Origin: Bryobacterales bacterium
Lineage (GTDB): Bacteria; Acidobacteriota; Terriglobia; Bryobacterales; UBA6623
Direction of reading: 5' to 3'
DNA: 32,665 nucleotides
NCBI GenBank assembly: GCA_022824585.1
Contig: JAJDZN010000310.1
Span: 1 to 32,665, forward strand
In this document: piece by piece, positions 24,825-32,665 of the stretch
How the letters are laid out: each line of letters begins with the position of its first letter
Numbering within the stretch: position 1 is the stretch's first letter
Notes under the pieces: generated by a model
What the model was told of the DNA's origin: nothing
The model's input: only the letters and a program-made list of their open reading frames with translations
Database searches by the model: none
Program-made: the position numbers and the translations under genes

Positions 24825-26876
24825 ATGATGAGCGCCATGCCGAACTTGTTAGCGCTGTTAGCATTGTTCGCCGCCGCGATCCTGGGCGCTGCCGAGACAG
24901 CGGTTCCTGTCGACCTGGCCGACTACCACGGCGGCCCGGTTTCGGCCGAGGTGAGCGACGAGTACCTGATCGTGACTTGGCAGGACTCCTCGGGCGAGAC
25001 TTGGCGGGCGAGCTTCAATCGCGATCCCTCGAAGCCGTTGCTGGAGTCGGTGGCCAGCGGCGACATGCGAGTGCTGAGCGAGGCGCGCCCGTTTTATCGC
25101 GTCGAGACCGGCGTGCGCTCGAAGGGGTGGAATGCGTTCTTCGACTACCCTCCAGCTCACCCGCAGGGCACGGCGGCCTATTTCGGCGAACTGGCCCTGG
25201 ACTCGCTACGTGTCGAGACGGCGGGCAGCCGGGTCCGCGTGCACTGCGGAGGCTTCAGTGCGGGGCCGTTCAACGGATCGCTGGTCTACACGTTCTTTGC
25301 CGGTTCCCGCCTGATCCAACAGCAGGCTGTCGCCGTCACCAGCCAAGAGAACGTTGCCTATTTCTATGACGCAGGAATCGAATTCAGCGGCGAGGACCAG
25401 GTCCAGCCCGGGCGCAACATGGACACGCCGCTGGCGTACTACGACACCGAGGGCCAGCTCCGGAACGAGTCAGCCAATGGCCTGCAGCCCGAGCGGGTTC
25501 CCTTCAAGGTCCGCTACCGCGCCCTGTCCACGTCCGCAGGGCAGGGCAGCGTAGCCGCCTTCCCCGCACCGCACCAGTTCTTCTTCCCGCGCGACTTTAC
25601 GTCGAACCTGTCGCACAACTGGCATCGCTCCTGGCGCGGGCGCGTGTCGCTCGGCATCCGCCAGGTCCGCGACACCAACTGGCGGTTCTATCCGTGGGCC
25701 AATGCACCGCCCGGCAGCCGTCAGGCGATGTCGCTGTTCCTGCTCGTGGGCACCTCGGCGCCGGAAGCGGTTCTGGAGGATGCCCTGCGCTACACCAACC
25801 GGGACACGTTCCGAGAATTGGACGGCTTCAAGACGCTGGCTTCGCACTTCCACCTCGCCTACACGGTGCAGGCGCTGGAGAAGGGAATGGACTGGACACC
25901 ACCCTTCAAGACCGTGCTGAGCGAGATGGGTGTCAATGCCGCGATCATCATGGACTTCCACGGCGACGGGCACCCGCGGGACCTCACAGAACTGCGCCTG
26001 AGAGAGCTGGCGAGCTTCTTCGAGGCGTGCAAGGCGCAGTCCGGCAAGGACTTCCTGCTGATCCCGTCCGAGGAGGCCAATGTCCACCTCGGGGGCCACT
26101 GGGGACTGGTCTTTCCCAAGCCGATCTATTGGTGGATGAACCGCCCGGACGGTGGCGCGTTCGTGTCCAAGCACAAGCGCTATGGCACGGTCTACAGCAC
26201 AACGGACGCCGAGGAAATGCTCGAGCTGGTGCGCCGGGAGGAGGGCTGGATGTATCAGACCCATGCCCGCACCAAGGGGTCCACGGGGTATCCAGACGCG
26301 ATTCGCGACACCGAGCACTTCCGCGATCCGCGCTACTTCGGAGCTGGCTGGAAAGCCATGCCCACGGACTTCTCCTCGCCGCGCCTTGGGGAGCGCACGC
26401 TCAGGCTGCTCGACGACCTGCAGAACTGGGGCATGGACAAGCGCTTGGTGGGCGAGGTCGATGTATTCCAGTTCGACCACACGCACGAAGTCTACGCCCA
26501 CATGAACGTCAACTATCTCAAGGCGGACCGGCTTCCGAGTTTCGACCGCTACGGCGAGTTGCTCGCTCCGTTGCGACGGGGCGACTTCTTCGTCACCACG
26601 GGCGAGGTCTTGTTGCCGTCGTGGGAAATCGGTGGCAGCGAAACTGAAATCAAGGTCCGGGCGGACGTGCAGGGTACCTTCCCACTGCGGTTTGCCGAAG
26701 TCGTGTGGGGGGATGGAGAGGGCACGAAGCGCCAGATCATCGACCTGTCAGACACGCCCGAGTTTCACCGCGGCTCGTACCAGTGGAAAGTGCCCGCCCC
26801 TGGTTGGACGTGGGCTCGGCTGGCAGTATGGGACGTGGCTGCCAACGGCGTGTTCGTCAACCCGGTCCGGCGCTGA
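24825..26876 (+). CDS. Secreted CehA/McbA-like (PHP-type) metallohydrolase
   Basis: From ATG 24825 the protein has 683 residues, beginning with a signal peptide whose hydrophobic core is LLALLALFAAAILGA. The first ~330 residues look like a beta-rich domain. The second half has features I associate with the CehA/McbA branch of PHP phosphoesterases: MDFHGDGHPRD as the first metal cluster, FLLIPSEEANVHLGGHW as the conserved E..GH segment, FDHTHEVYAHMNVNY, and LRRGDFFVTTGEVLLPS, similar to the LRAGRxyVTxGP motif. This suggests a metal-dependent hydrolase acting outside the cytoplasm. The first two signature residues differ from the standard HxH, so activity is uncertain. ATG 24828 and 24837 are equally possible starts. 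The frame extends to 24720, without support. The aldo/keto reductase follows closely. Confidence 0.65.
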   Translation: MMSAMPNLLALLALFAAAILGAAETAVPVDLADYHGGPVSAEVSDEYLIVTWQDSSGETWRASFNRDPSKPLLESVASGDMRVLSEARPFYRVETGVRSKGWNAFFDYPPAHPQGTAAYFGELALDSLRVETAGSRVRVHCGGFSAGPFNGSLVYTFFAGSRLIQQQAVAVTSQENVAYFYDAGIEFSGEDQVQPGRNMDTPLAYYDTEGQLRNESANGLQPERVPFKVRYRALSTSAGQGSVAAFPAPHQFFFPRDFTSNLSHNWHRSWRGRVSLGIRQVRDTNWRFYPWANAPPGSRQAMSLFLLVGTSAPEAVLEDALRYTNRDTFRELDGFKTLASHFHLAYTVQALEKGMDWTPPFKTVLSEMGVNAAIIMDFHGDGHPRDLTELRLRELASFFEACKAQSGKDFLLIPSEEANVHLGGHWGLVFPKPIYWWMNRPDGGAFVSKHKRYGTVYSTTDAEEMLELVRREEGWMYQTHARTKGSTGYPDAIRDTEHFRDPRYFGAGWKAMPTDFSSPRLGERTLRLLDDLQNWGMDKRLVGEVDVFQFDHTHEVYAHMNVNYLKADRLPSFDRYGELLAPLRRGDFFVTTGEVLLPSWEIGGSETEIKVRADVQGTFPLRFAEVVWGDGEGTKRQIIDLSDTPEFHRGSYQWKVPAPGWTWARLAVWDVAANGVFVNPVRR

Positions 26877-26928
26877 GCAAGCCAGGCATGACCGATCGCC
26901 CGGCTGTACGGCGGCAAAGGGGGTGCTA

Positions 26929-27903
26929 ATGCAACAGGTCTCGGTCTCAGAGACAGATCTGGAGTTGTCGAAGGTCTGCCTCGGCACCATGACCTTCGGG
27001 TCGCAGGTCGCGGAGGCGGACGCCGCCCGCATGGTTGACTTCGCTCTCGACCGCGGCGTCAACTTCATCGACACGGCGAACGTCTACAACGCCGGGGCCT
27101 CCGAAGAGATCACCGGCCGGATCCTAGGGGCGCGGCGCTCCCAGATCGTGTTGGCCACGAAGGTCCGAGGGAACATGGGAGCGGGGGAGGATGCGTACGG
27201 AGGGCTGAGCCGCGAGGCCATCTTTCGCGCTGTCGATGACAGCCTCAAGCGCCTGGGGACGGACTACATCGACCTCTACTACCTGCACCAGCCGGACACT
27301 TCGGTCGAAATCTACGAGACGCTCAGGGCGATGAACGATCTGGTTGCCGCGGGGAAGGTCCGCTGGATCGGCACCTCGAACTACGCCGCTTGGCAAATGG
27401 CGGAGATGGCGGAGATCTCCGAGAACTTGGAGTTTCAAGTGCCGAAGGTGGCACAGCCGATGTACAACGCCCTGGCCCGCGGCATCGAGCAGGAGTATCT
27501 GGCATGCGCGCGGCGGTACCACGTCACCAACGTCTGCTACAACCCGCTGGCCGGCGGATTGCTGAGCGGCAAGCAATCGCTAGAGCGGGGACCGTTGCCC
27601 GGCACGCGTTTCGACGGCAACGAGCGGTACTTGAAACGGTTCTGGCACGAGGAGTATTTCCAGGCCGTCGAGGCTCTCAAGCGCATTGCCGACGGCCTGG
27701 GGATAGCTCTGGCGGAGATGGCCCTGCGCTGGCTCTGTCATCGCGAAGGAGCTGACTGCGTGATCCTCGGCGCTTCGAAGTTCGCCCACCTCGAGCAGAA
27801 CATCGAGGCGTCGCAGGCGGGGCCGTTACCGGACGGTACTCTCCAGGCGTGCGACGCAGTTTGGAGTGCGTTGCGGGGCCCAACGCCGCAGTACAACCGC
27901 TGA
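26929..27903 (+). CDS. Aldo/keto reductase
   Basis: A 324-residue NADPH-dependent oxidoreductase with the aldo/keto-reductase barrel. The catalytic tetrad is readable: Asp in DTANVY, Tyr in VYN, Lys in LATKVRG and His in YYLHQPD. The GTSNY strand and the C-terminal CVILGASKFAHLEQNI, which binds the cofactor phosphate, match the family of YajO/Tas-like or general stress protein 69-type reductases. The frame is open far upstream (26632), but ATG 26929 has AAAGGGGGTG directly before it and begins at a normal N-terminus. It lies 52 bases after the secreted hydrolase on the same strand and may share its transcript. The substrate is not known. Confidence 0.9.
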   Translation: MQQVSVSETDLELSKVCLGTMTFGSQVAEADAARMVDFALDRGVNFIDTANVYNAGASEEITGRILGARRSQIVLATKVRGNMGAGEDAYGGLSREAIFRAVDDSLKRLGTDYIDLYYLHQPDTSVEIYETLRAMNDLVAAGKVRWIGTSNYAAWQMAEMAEISENLEFQVPKVAQPMYNALARGIEQEYLACARRYHVTNVCYNPLAGGLLSGKQSLERGPLPGTRFDGNERYLKRFWHEEYFQAVEALKRIADGLGIALAEMALRWLCHREGADCVILGASKFAHLEQNIEASQAGPLPDGTLQACDAVWSALRGPTPQYNR

Positions 27904-27906
27904 CTT

Positions 27907-27933
27907 ATCGGCGGTACCGCGATTGCCGCCGAT
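27907..27933. terminator. Hairpin between convergent genes
   Basis: ATCGGCGGTA (27907-27916), loop of 7, TGCCGCCGAT (27924-27933) form a 10-bp stem with one G-U pair. It starts 3 bases after the aldo/keto reductase stop and lies between two convergent genes. No U-tract follows, so it is a plausible but not proven bidirectional terminator. Confidence 0.45.
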
Positions 27934-28010
27934 GACTTGCCCGATCACCGGTCTTGGACTCGTGACTCGGCGATGCCAGAAGCGACCGGGGCTGCCGGAT
28001 GAAGCGCTGG

Positions 28011-30317
28011 CTAGGCCGGTAGTGGCACGACAATCGGAAACCCTGGGAACAGGTCTTGCGCTCGAGGCTTGGCCGCGTCGAACGCGTGCCTCCAGATTTC
28101 GAAACTGGCCGTCATTTCCTTTCGATCCAAGACCACGATGGCGTGGCCCGAGCCCTTGCGGTGAGCGATTTCCTCTGCATTGAGTCCTTCTTGGCCCTCC
28201 GCCGTATTGCTGTTCCTGTCGGGGTTGGCCGCGCCAAGGACTGTGATTCGGTTGCCCAGCCCGTCGCGATAGCGGCCGGTCCAAGCAGGTGCGCTTGGAT
28301 CACGATTCTGGCCTGGCCGGTCCGGCCACCACGCCCGCGGGAAGCCGTTTGACGTTCCGGGAGCCATGAACCCAATCGGGCCGTCCTCCCACTCCTCGAT
28401 GCCATGGCGCACGAGCGAACCGATGTGCTGGTCGCCGTGCAACATGATCACATTGCTTGCCGCCCGTAGGATGGCCAGCGCACGGTTGCGCGCAGCCTGC
28501 GGCCAGCCCCCGCAGTCGAGGTCAATCATCCGGCGCTGGAGCCTTCCCCCGGCGTGCGTGGTGGCCTTGCAGAAGATCGTTTGCGAGCAGACCAGGCGGA
28601 AGTCGGCGTCAACGCTGTCGCGGGACCAGTCCTTCAAGAACGATTCTTGCCGAGGCCCGAGCAGTTCGGCACCCTCGATGTCGACGACGGCGGGGTCCCT
28701 GCGCCCGAATTCCCGTTGCTCGGGGCTGAGGATGTCTGCCGGGCCAGTCTTGAACTTGCGATCCTCAAGGATCGCAAAGCTCGCGCCTCCATAGCGCAGC
28801 TCCGTGAAGTACACCTCGATCCCGCTCTGGCAGGGTGCCGGGTCGACCGGATCGGGCAGGTGGCCGGACTGTGTGCGCTGCACCGCATTGACCCAGTCAA
28901 CCTCCATGAGGAACCCGCCTCTCTCGAAGCCCGGGCCTTCCGCCGATCGAGGCAGGGCGCGCCCGGCTTGGCCCCAGATATTGCCTTGGAAGACATCGTG
29001 GTCGTCGGGAATGATGATGCTGGGGCGGTCTTTCAGGATCGACCGCCACGTCCACCCGAACTGCCAGTACTTGCGCAGGTAGTCGAGCATCGCCTCTTCG
29101 CTCGGCTTGCCGCGGGCGACGCCGAATCCCCCATAACTCTCGTAGATTTGGTCTCCGGCGAAGAATGCGATGTCGGGGTCTTGCAGCCTGATGTTGCGAA
29201 CCAAGCGACGCTGAGGGAAGACCTCCCCGTGATCGCAGGAGAACACGCCGATTCTCAACCGCTCTTTTTCCCGGGGATCTTTGCGAACGACGCCGCCCCA
29301 GTGGTGCTCCTTCCCTTGGAACGTATAAGCGACGCGGTACTCGACATCGCGCGATTCGTCCCAACCGTCGACGCGGAAAATCGCCGTGCGCGACAGGCGC
29401 TCGATGGCAACCGCGGCAATCGTTGCCCAGCGCCTTCCCTGGCGTGTCTGGAGCCGGGCCGTCCACTCGTCCTCATCGCCGAGTGGCGGGAAATGCGCTG
29501 CGAGCTTGAGTGTTCCCCGGCTCAGCGTGTACTGCGTCCACAGGATGGGCCCGAAGGTCTGATCGGGATGCGCTGCCAGCTTGGTCCCTTCGACGACCCA
29601 ATCGCGGAAGCCCCATTCCACTCCGCTGGTTTCCGGCCCGGCCCTGCCGGGGGCTTGCGCGGCCAGGGCAATGTTGCCGGGCAACTCGGATGGGCCTAGG
29701 GTCTCCACGACTTGTGTTGGCGAGCCTCCCGAGGCGGGTTCCGCAGACAGCTTGGCTTCGTACGCCGAGCCCGCCTCTCGGACGGTCAGCGTCAAGCGCA
29801 CAGGGGAGTCTAGCGGCACTGATCCGCCAACGGTGCCGCCGCAAAACAGGCGTCCGTCGCCGCGCAAGCCAGCAGCCACCGAAGTGACGGGATGAACTAG
29901 TGCGTGCTGATACCCCGCCAAGGCTCCGCGAACACCGAAAACGAAGCCTGCCCACGTCCTCGCAACCGTCTCTCCCCCGACCCTGGGTGAGACCAGCCGA
30001 ACGGTGGCCTGCAGATGGAATCCGCCACCGGATGGCGTCACTTGGTGGGTCAGCAGGTGCAGGGCGCGGCCTGCTGCGGCCTGGGCGATGACCTCTCCTG
30101 CTTCGACGCGCCAGTTCTGGAGCGGGTTCGCCCAATACTCCTTTCCGATCCAAGTCCTGCTGCCACGCCAGCTTGACTCGAAGCTGGGCGCTTGCGCGGC
30201 CTGCGCCGCGCGCAATCGCGGCGTGAGGCTGACGGTCGCGGCAGCAGCCGTTTTGACAAAGTCGCGCCGAGCAACCTCGCGCGCGCGGTCTTGCGGACCG
30301 GATCTTCTATATCTCAA
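28011..30317 (-). CDS. Tat-exported PhoD-type alkaline phosphatase family protein
   Basis: A protein of about 768 residues, exported through the Tat path: ARRDFVKTAAAATVSL is a twin-arginine signal. A beta-rich region of some 330 residues follows, then a PhoD-type metallophosphatase core. Its metal motifs are clear: VFSCDHGEVFPQ, FFAGDQIYES, IIPDDHDVFQG and, near the end, MLHGDQHIGS. PhoD enzymes hydrolyse phosphodi- and monoesters with Ca and Fe. The start is chosen at TTG 30317, because GGAGGG lies about five bases upstream and a TATATT (30337-30342) precedes that. ATG 30383 gives 22 more residues but leaves the Tat motif far inside. The long N-terminal half is unusual and may bind substrate. 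Confidence 0.85.
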   Translation of the reverse strand: MRYRRSGPQDRAREVARRDFVKTAAAATVSLTPRLRAAQAAQAPSFESSWRGSRTWIGKEYWANPLQNWRVEAGEVIAQAAAGRALHLLTHQVTPSGGGFHLQATVRLVSPRVGGETVARTWAGFVFGVRGALAGYQHALVHPVTSVAAGLRGDGRLFCGGTVGGSVPLDSPVRLTLTVREAGSAYEAKLSAEPASGGSPTQVVETLGPSELPGNIALAAQAPGRAGPETSGVEWGFRDWVVEGTKLAAHPDQTFGPILWTQYTLSRGTLKLAAHFPPLGDEDEWTARLQTRQGRRWATIAAVAIERLSRTAIFRVDGWDESRDVEYRVAYTFQGKEHHWGGVVRKDPREKERLRIGVFSCDHGEVFPQRRLVRNIRLQDPDIAFFAGDQIYESYGGFGVARGKPSEEAMLDYLRKYWQFGWTWRSILKDRPSIIIPDDHDVFQGNIWGQAGRALPRSAEGPGFERGGFLMEVDWVNAVQRTQSGHLPDPVDPAPCQSGIEVYFTELRYGGASFAILEDRKFKTGPADILSPEQREFGRRDPAVVDIEGAELLGPRQESFLKDWSRDSVDADFRLVCSQTIFCKATTHAGGRLQRRMIDLDCGGWPQAARNRALAILRAASNVIMLHGDQHIGSLVRHGIEEWEDGPIGFMAPGTSNGFPRAWWPDRPGQNRDPSAPAWTGRYRDGLGNRITVLGAANPDRNSNTAEGQEGLNAEEIAHRKGSGHAIVVLDRKEMTASFEIWRHAFDAAKPRAQDLFPGFPIVVPLPA

Positions 30318-30485
30318 GCCCTCCCTCCGGTGCGCCAATATACCAAGCAGCCCTCCCACAGACCGACGGGTAGATCGACACAAGGCGCCCGAGTGTTGGC
30401 GAGAAAAGGCGCGACACGCCTGCGAAGGAAGGAACAGGCAATGCGCCTCAGAACTGCTTGTGCGTGCAGTCGGTGAAGTGCTGAG

Positions 30486-30562
30486 TGGTACGCCCGGCAG
30501 GATTCGAACCTGCGGCCTCTTGCTCCGGAGGCAAGCGCTCTATCCAGCTGAGCTACGGGCGC
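30486..30562 (-). tRNA. tRNA-Arg (anticodon CCG)
   Basis: On the minus strand the sequence folds into a complete cloverleaf. The acceptor GCGCCCG pairs with CGGGCGT (a G-U pair at position 1). The D-loop is AGCTGGATA. The anticodon stem CTTGC/GCAAG encloses the loop CTCCGGA, anticodon CCG, reading arginine codon CGG. The T arm GCAGG-TTCGAAT is normal. The discriminator A is followed by an encoded CCA, 77 bases in total. CGG is frequent in this high-GC genome. It lies 169 bases before the PhoD-type gene. Confidence 0.95.
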
Positions 30563-31382
30563 TTTCGCTAGTGCATTCATGATACAGCAGGGCGCAGTTC
30601 GCGAACCCATGCGTGGTTCAGAGACGGCAGCTGCGGGGCAAAGCCGGTGCGCAGTGACAGACCGCCTCCCGATCGCCGCGTTGAGGGTGTTGGCGATGTA
30701 TTTCGCAATCCACGCGCTATGATCGCTCGCGTTCTCGCCCCATACTAAATGCCCGCACCTGTTGCGAACTAACGCTACGGCAGTGGTTGGCCACGCGGTC
30801 GTCCCCAAGGATCGCTTGCAGGGCCCGCCGACTACGTCTTGGCTTGTGTCATGTCAGGGCGAACGGCCCCAGCTACTAGACCTGTCGAGATGGCTAACGC
30901 AGTGCTCTCAAGTTGGGCTCGGCTATGAGTCGACCCCGAGCCATCGTATTTGCCCTCTGGGCGAGGTCAACTGTTATGTTGGGCAGAGACGGACCGGGGA
31001 GCGGCAGGGTGTCGAGCTTGGGTTCCAAAGCGTCGAATCTGGCGCCGCACGCGTCGAGTTTCGAATCGATCTTGGCTCGGTGAGCCTCGATTGCGGCGGT
31101 GACAGTCCGACCGGTCATGATGCGCGGCCCCTCTAGCGCATCGTAGGCATCCTCGGATCTGAGGTCAAAGAATCACGGAAGTCGCCGAATCCTACTCGCC
31201 TAGGGCTAGATCGGGCCTTCAGACGGCCGCGCCGCTCAGTTCGGATTGTGGGGAATCCTTCATGACGAGCGAGCTGCTCCTCCGCAGGCTCGGGGGCGGT
31301 TTGGCCGCAGCCCGGCGTGTGCGTGGTTTTTTAGCGATCGGGCTAGAATAGAAGGCAGCGCGGAGCGCTGTCCGTATCAGCC
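30563..31382. other. Intergenic stretch without a convincing gene
   Basis: In 820 bases I see no solid gene. A plus-strand frame (30762-31136) has no family resemblance. A minus-strand frame (30894-31118) begins like a small coiled-coil protein and is listed separately. Near the right end there is a TAGAAT (31344-31349) and a hairpin CAGCGC, GGA, GCGCTG (31356-31370) before the next gene, plus a T6 run at 31327-31332 without a fitting hairpin. Confidence 0.4.
30894..31118 (-). pseudogene. Possible remnant of a small coiled-coil protein
   Basis: The 74-codon frame begins with MTGRTVTAAIEAHRAKIDSKLDACGARFDALEPKLDTL, where hydrophobic residues fall at coiled-coil spacing (Ile, Leu, Phe, Leu at every third or fourth place). 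That is like short bacterial proteins that end in a membrane helix. After residue 40 the pattern is lost and no membrane helix follows, so it may be a decayed or frameshifted copy. No strong Shine-Dalgarno is present. Confidence is low. Confidence 0.25.
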
Positions 31383-32665
31383 GTGATCAGAGTCTCGCTG
31401 TTGCTGTCATCTTGCGCCCTGCTCGCTGGCGCACTGCCGCTCGGCGCCGTCGACGACGGGGAGCGTCTCTTCGCTCTCGAGATCAAACCGCTGCTCGCCT
31501 CGAAGTGTCTGGCCTGCCACGGCCAGGATCCGGGCCTGCTGATGGGGGGCTTGGACCTCACCACTGAGGCGTCTGCCCGGCGGGGCGGCCAGTCGGGCCG
31601 TCCTGCGATCATAGCGGGCGAGCCCGATGCCAGCCTGCTCTTCCTGGCGCTGTCGGGCAGTGGTTCGGCGATGATCATGCCGCCGAAGGAGACCGACCGG
31701 CTCAGCCCAAGCCAGCTAGAGCGCGTGCGCGACTGGATTGCTCTCGGAGCATCGTGGCCCGGTGACGAGAGGGTGCGCGAGATCGTCTCTGCAAGCGACA
31801 CATCCGCCGCCGGAGTGAGGATGGCAACGAGCGGCGGGCAGTCGGAGGATTGGACCGAGCGCTTCTACAAGCCAGAGGACGTCTGGGCGTTTCGACCCGT
31901 ACGCAAGCCGCGACTGCCTCAAGTCGCCGCCGCTAATCCGGTCGATGCCTTTCACAGCGCTCGCATGGCCGAGGCCGGCCTCGGGCCCGCTCCCCGGGCC
32001 GACAAGCTGGACCTGTTGCGCCGCGCTGCCTTCGATCTGACCGGCCTTCCTCCCACACGCGAGCAGGCTCGGGCGTACCTCTCCGACGCTGCTCCCGGCG
32101 CTTGGGAGCGGTTGGTCGACAGGCTGCTGGCGAGCCCGCACTACGGCGAGCAGTGGGGACGGCACTGGCTCGATGTCGCTCGCTACGCGGACACGGCCGG
32201 GAACTCGAATGACTACGAGCGGTCCAACGCTTGGCGTTATCGGGATTACGTCATCCGTTCGTTCAACGCAGACAAGCCATACAACCAATTCGTGATCGAG
32301 CAGCTTGCCGGCGACGAATTGCCCGGCAGCGATCCGGAAATGCTCGTGGCTACGGGCTTCTTGCGCATGGGGCCGTGGGGCTCCGCGATGGTGCCGAAGA
32401 AGATGGCCCGGCAAGCCTACCTCGACGATGTGGTCCACAGCGTCGGGCAGGCGTTCCTGTCGATGCCGCTGCGCTGCGCGAAGTGTCACGACCACAAGGT
32501 GGATCCGATCCCGATTCGCGACTACTACCGCGTCTACGCCGCCCTTGCCGGGACTCAGATGGCCGAGCGGCCGGCGGAGTTCCTTCCCGAGGAGAACCTG
32601 GCAAGGTTCGAGCAGGGCGGCCGTCTCGTGACGCAACTGCGGGACTTCGCGACCGAGCGCAAGGA
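31383..32665 (+). CDS. PSCyt1-DUF1549 protein, N-terminal part (runs off the window)
   Basis: The frame is open from GTG 31383 to the right edge (427 full codons, no stop), so the C-terminal DUF1553 part lies outside. A signal-like start (VSLLLSSCALLAGALPLGA) precedes a PSCyt1 domain with the heme motif CLACH near residue 43. The DUF1549 hallmarks follow: [53 protein letters not shown] and a second CAKCHDHK motif. No ribosome site is evident at 31383; a later start cannot be excluded, but it would lose the signal. It resembles the protein at 20513-23077 and presumably pairs with a DUF1501 gene beyond the window. Long antisense frames here are shadows. Confidence 0.88.
   Translation, partial: MIRVSLLLSSCALLAGALPLGAVDDGERLFALEIKPLLASKCLACHGQDPGLLMGGLDLTTEASARRGGQSGRPAIIAGEPDASLLFLALSGSGSAMIMPPKETDRLSPSQLERVRDWIALGASWPGDERVREIVSASDTSAAGVRMATSGGQSEDWTERFYKPEDVWAFRPVRKPRLPQVAAANPVDAFHSARMAEAGLGPAPRADKLDLLRRAAFDLTGLPPTREQARAYLSDAAPGAWERLVDRLLASPHYGEQWGRHWLDVARYADTAGNSNDYERSNAWRYRDYVIRSFNADKPYNQFVIEQLAGDELPGSDPEMLVATGFLRMGPWGSAMVPKKMARQAYLDDVVHSVGQAFLSMPLRCAKCHDHKVDPIPIRDYYRVYAALAGTQMAERPAEFLPEENLARFEQGGRLVTQLRDFATERK

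Noticed and set aside
26632-26928. N-terminal extension of the aldo/keto reductase
   Set aside because: It overlaps the upstream coding region in another frame, while ATG 26929 has a strong Shine-Dalgarno and a normal family N-terminus.
30314-30808. A 164-codon minus-strand frame containing PVAQLDRALASGARGRRFESC
   Set aside because: This is the well-known false translation of a tRNA gene; the frame runs straight through tRNA-Arg at 30486-30562. The plus-strand frame 30004-30582, ending in GTPGRIRTCGLLLRRQALYPAEL, is the mirror artefact.
31296-31332. Possible intrinsic terminator (GCGG..CCGC and a T6 run)
   Set aside because: About 18 bases separate the small hairpin from the T-run, so it does not form a standard terminator.
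31716-32636. A 306-codon minus-strand frame at the right edge
   Set aside because: Antisense shadow of the PSCyt1-DUF1549 gene, which is open on the plus strand with two CxxCH motifs.
1-32665. CRISPR arrays, insertion sequences or integrase/att structures
   Set aside because: No set of regularly spaced direct repeats, no transposase or integrase motif, and no repeat of the tRNA 3' end was found by reading; weak or divergent examples could be missed without computation.

Overview
The window looks like a piece of an Acidobacteriota chromosome, most plausibly the Bryobacterales/Solibacter lineage. It is GC-rich. It carries a secreted von Willebrand A protein of the acidobacterial type and several proteins of the PSCyt/DUF1549/DUF1553 and DUF1501 families, which are common in Planctomycetes and in Solibacter-like acidobacteria. 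It also has twin-arginine-exported enzymes and ordinary housekeeping genes (recA, argFGHR, acs, queF, tRNA-Arg). No CRISPR array, rRNA gene, insertion sequence or complete prophage is visible. The lineage is inferred from family content only.

Layout. 1-2620: the end of an OFA-type MFS transporter, a 440-base stretch with hairpins, then a two-gene unit (LtnD-like hydroxyacid dehydrogenase and xylose-isomerase-like TIM barrel) that looks like sugar-acid catabolism. 2668-5804 (minus strand): recA with its own sigma70-like promoter, the secreted VWA protein, and an RluA-type pseudouridine synthase. 5926-7338: a TPR lipoprotein. 7456-11489: a tightly overlapped arginine operon argF-argG-argH-argR. 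It is preceded by two ARG-box-like operators, the second of which covers the argF start codon, so the last gene of the operon probably represses its first.

11490-13440: an islet with lower G+C holding three small genes (a conserved unknown, a two-helix membrane protein, a GIY-YIG-like protein). 13441-18872: an SDR dehydrogenase, a polysaccharide deacetylase, a small acidobacterial conserved protein, acetyl-CoA synthetase, QueF and a nitronate-monooxygenase/FabK-like flavoprotein. 19072-23077 (minus): a translationally coupled pair, a PSCyt1-DUF1549-DUF1553 cytochrome-type protein followed by a Tat-exported DUF1501 protein. 23078-23658 has no gene but contains a perfect 16-bp hairpin that would hide a ribosome binding site and ATG.

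23659-30317: an outer-membrane beta-barrel, a secreted CehA/McbA-like metallohydrolase, an aldo/keto reductase and a Tat-exported PhoD-type phosphatase. 30486-30562: tRNA-Arg(CCG). After an 820-base stretch without a convincing gene, a second PSCyt1-DUF1549 protein begins at 31383 and runs off the right edge.

The most interesting points are the apparently leaderless, start-codon-overlapping ArgR control of argFGHR, the SD/ATG-sequestering hairpin at 23348-23386, and the low-GC islet. I did not find a clearly new multi-gene system. All homology statements are from recognition of motifs, not from database searches.
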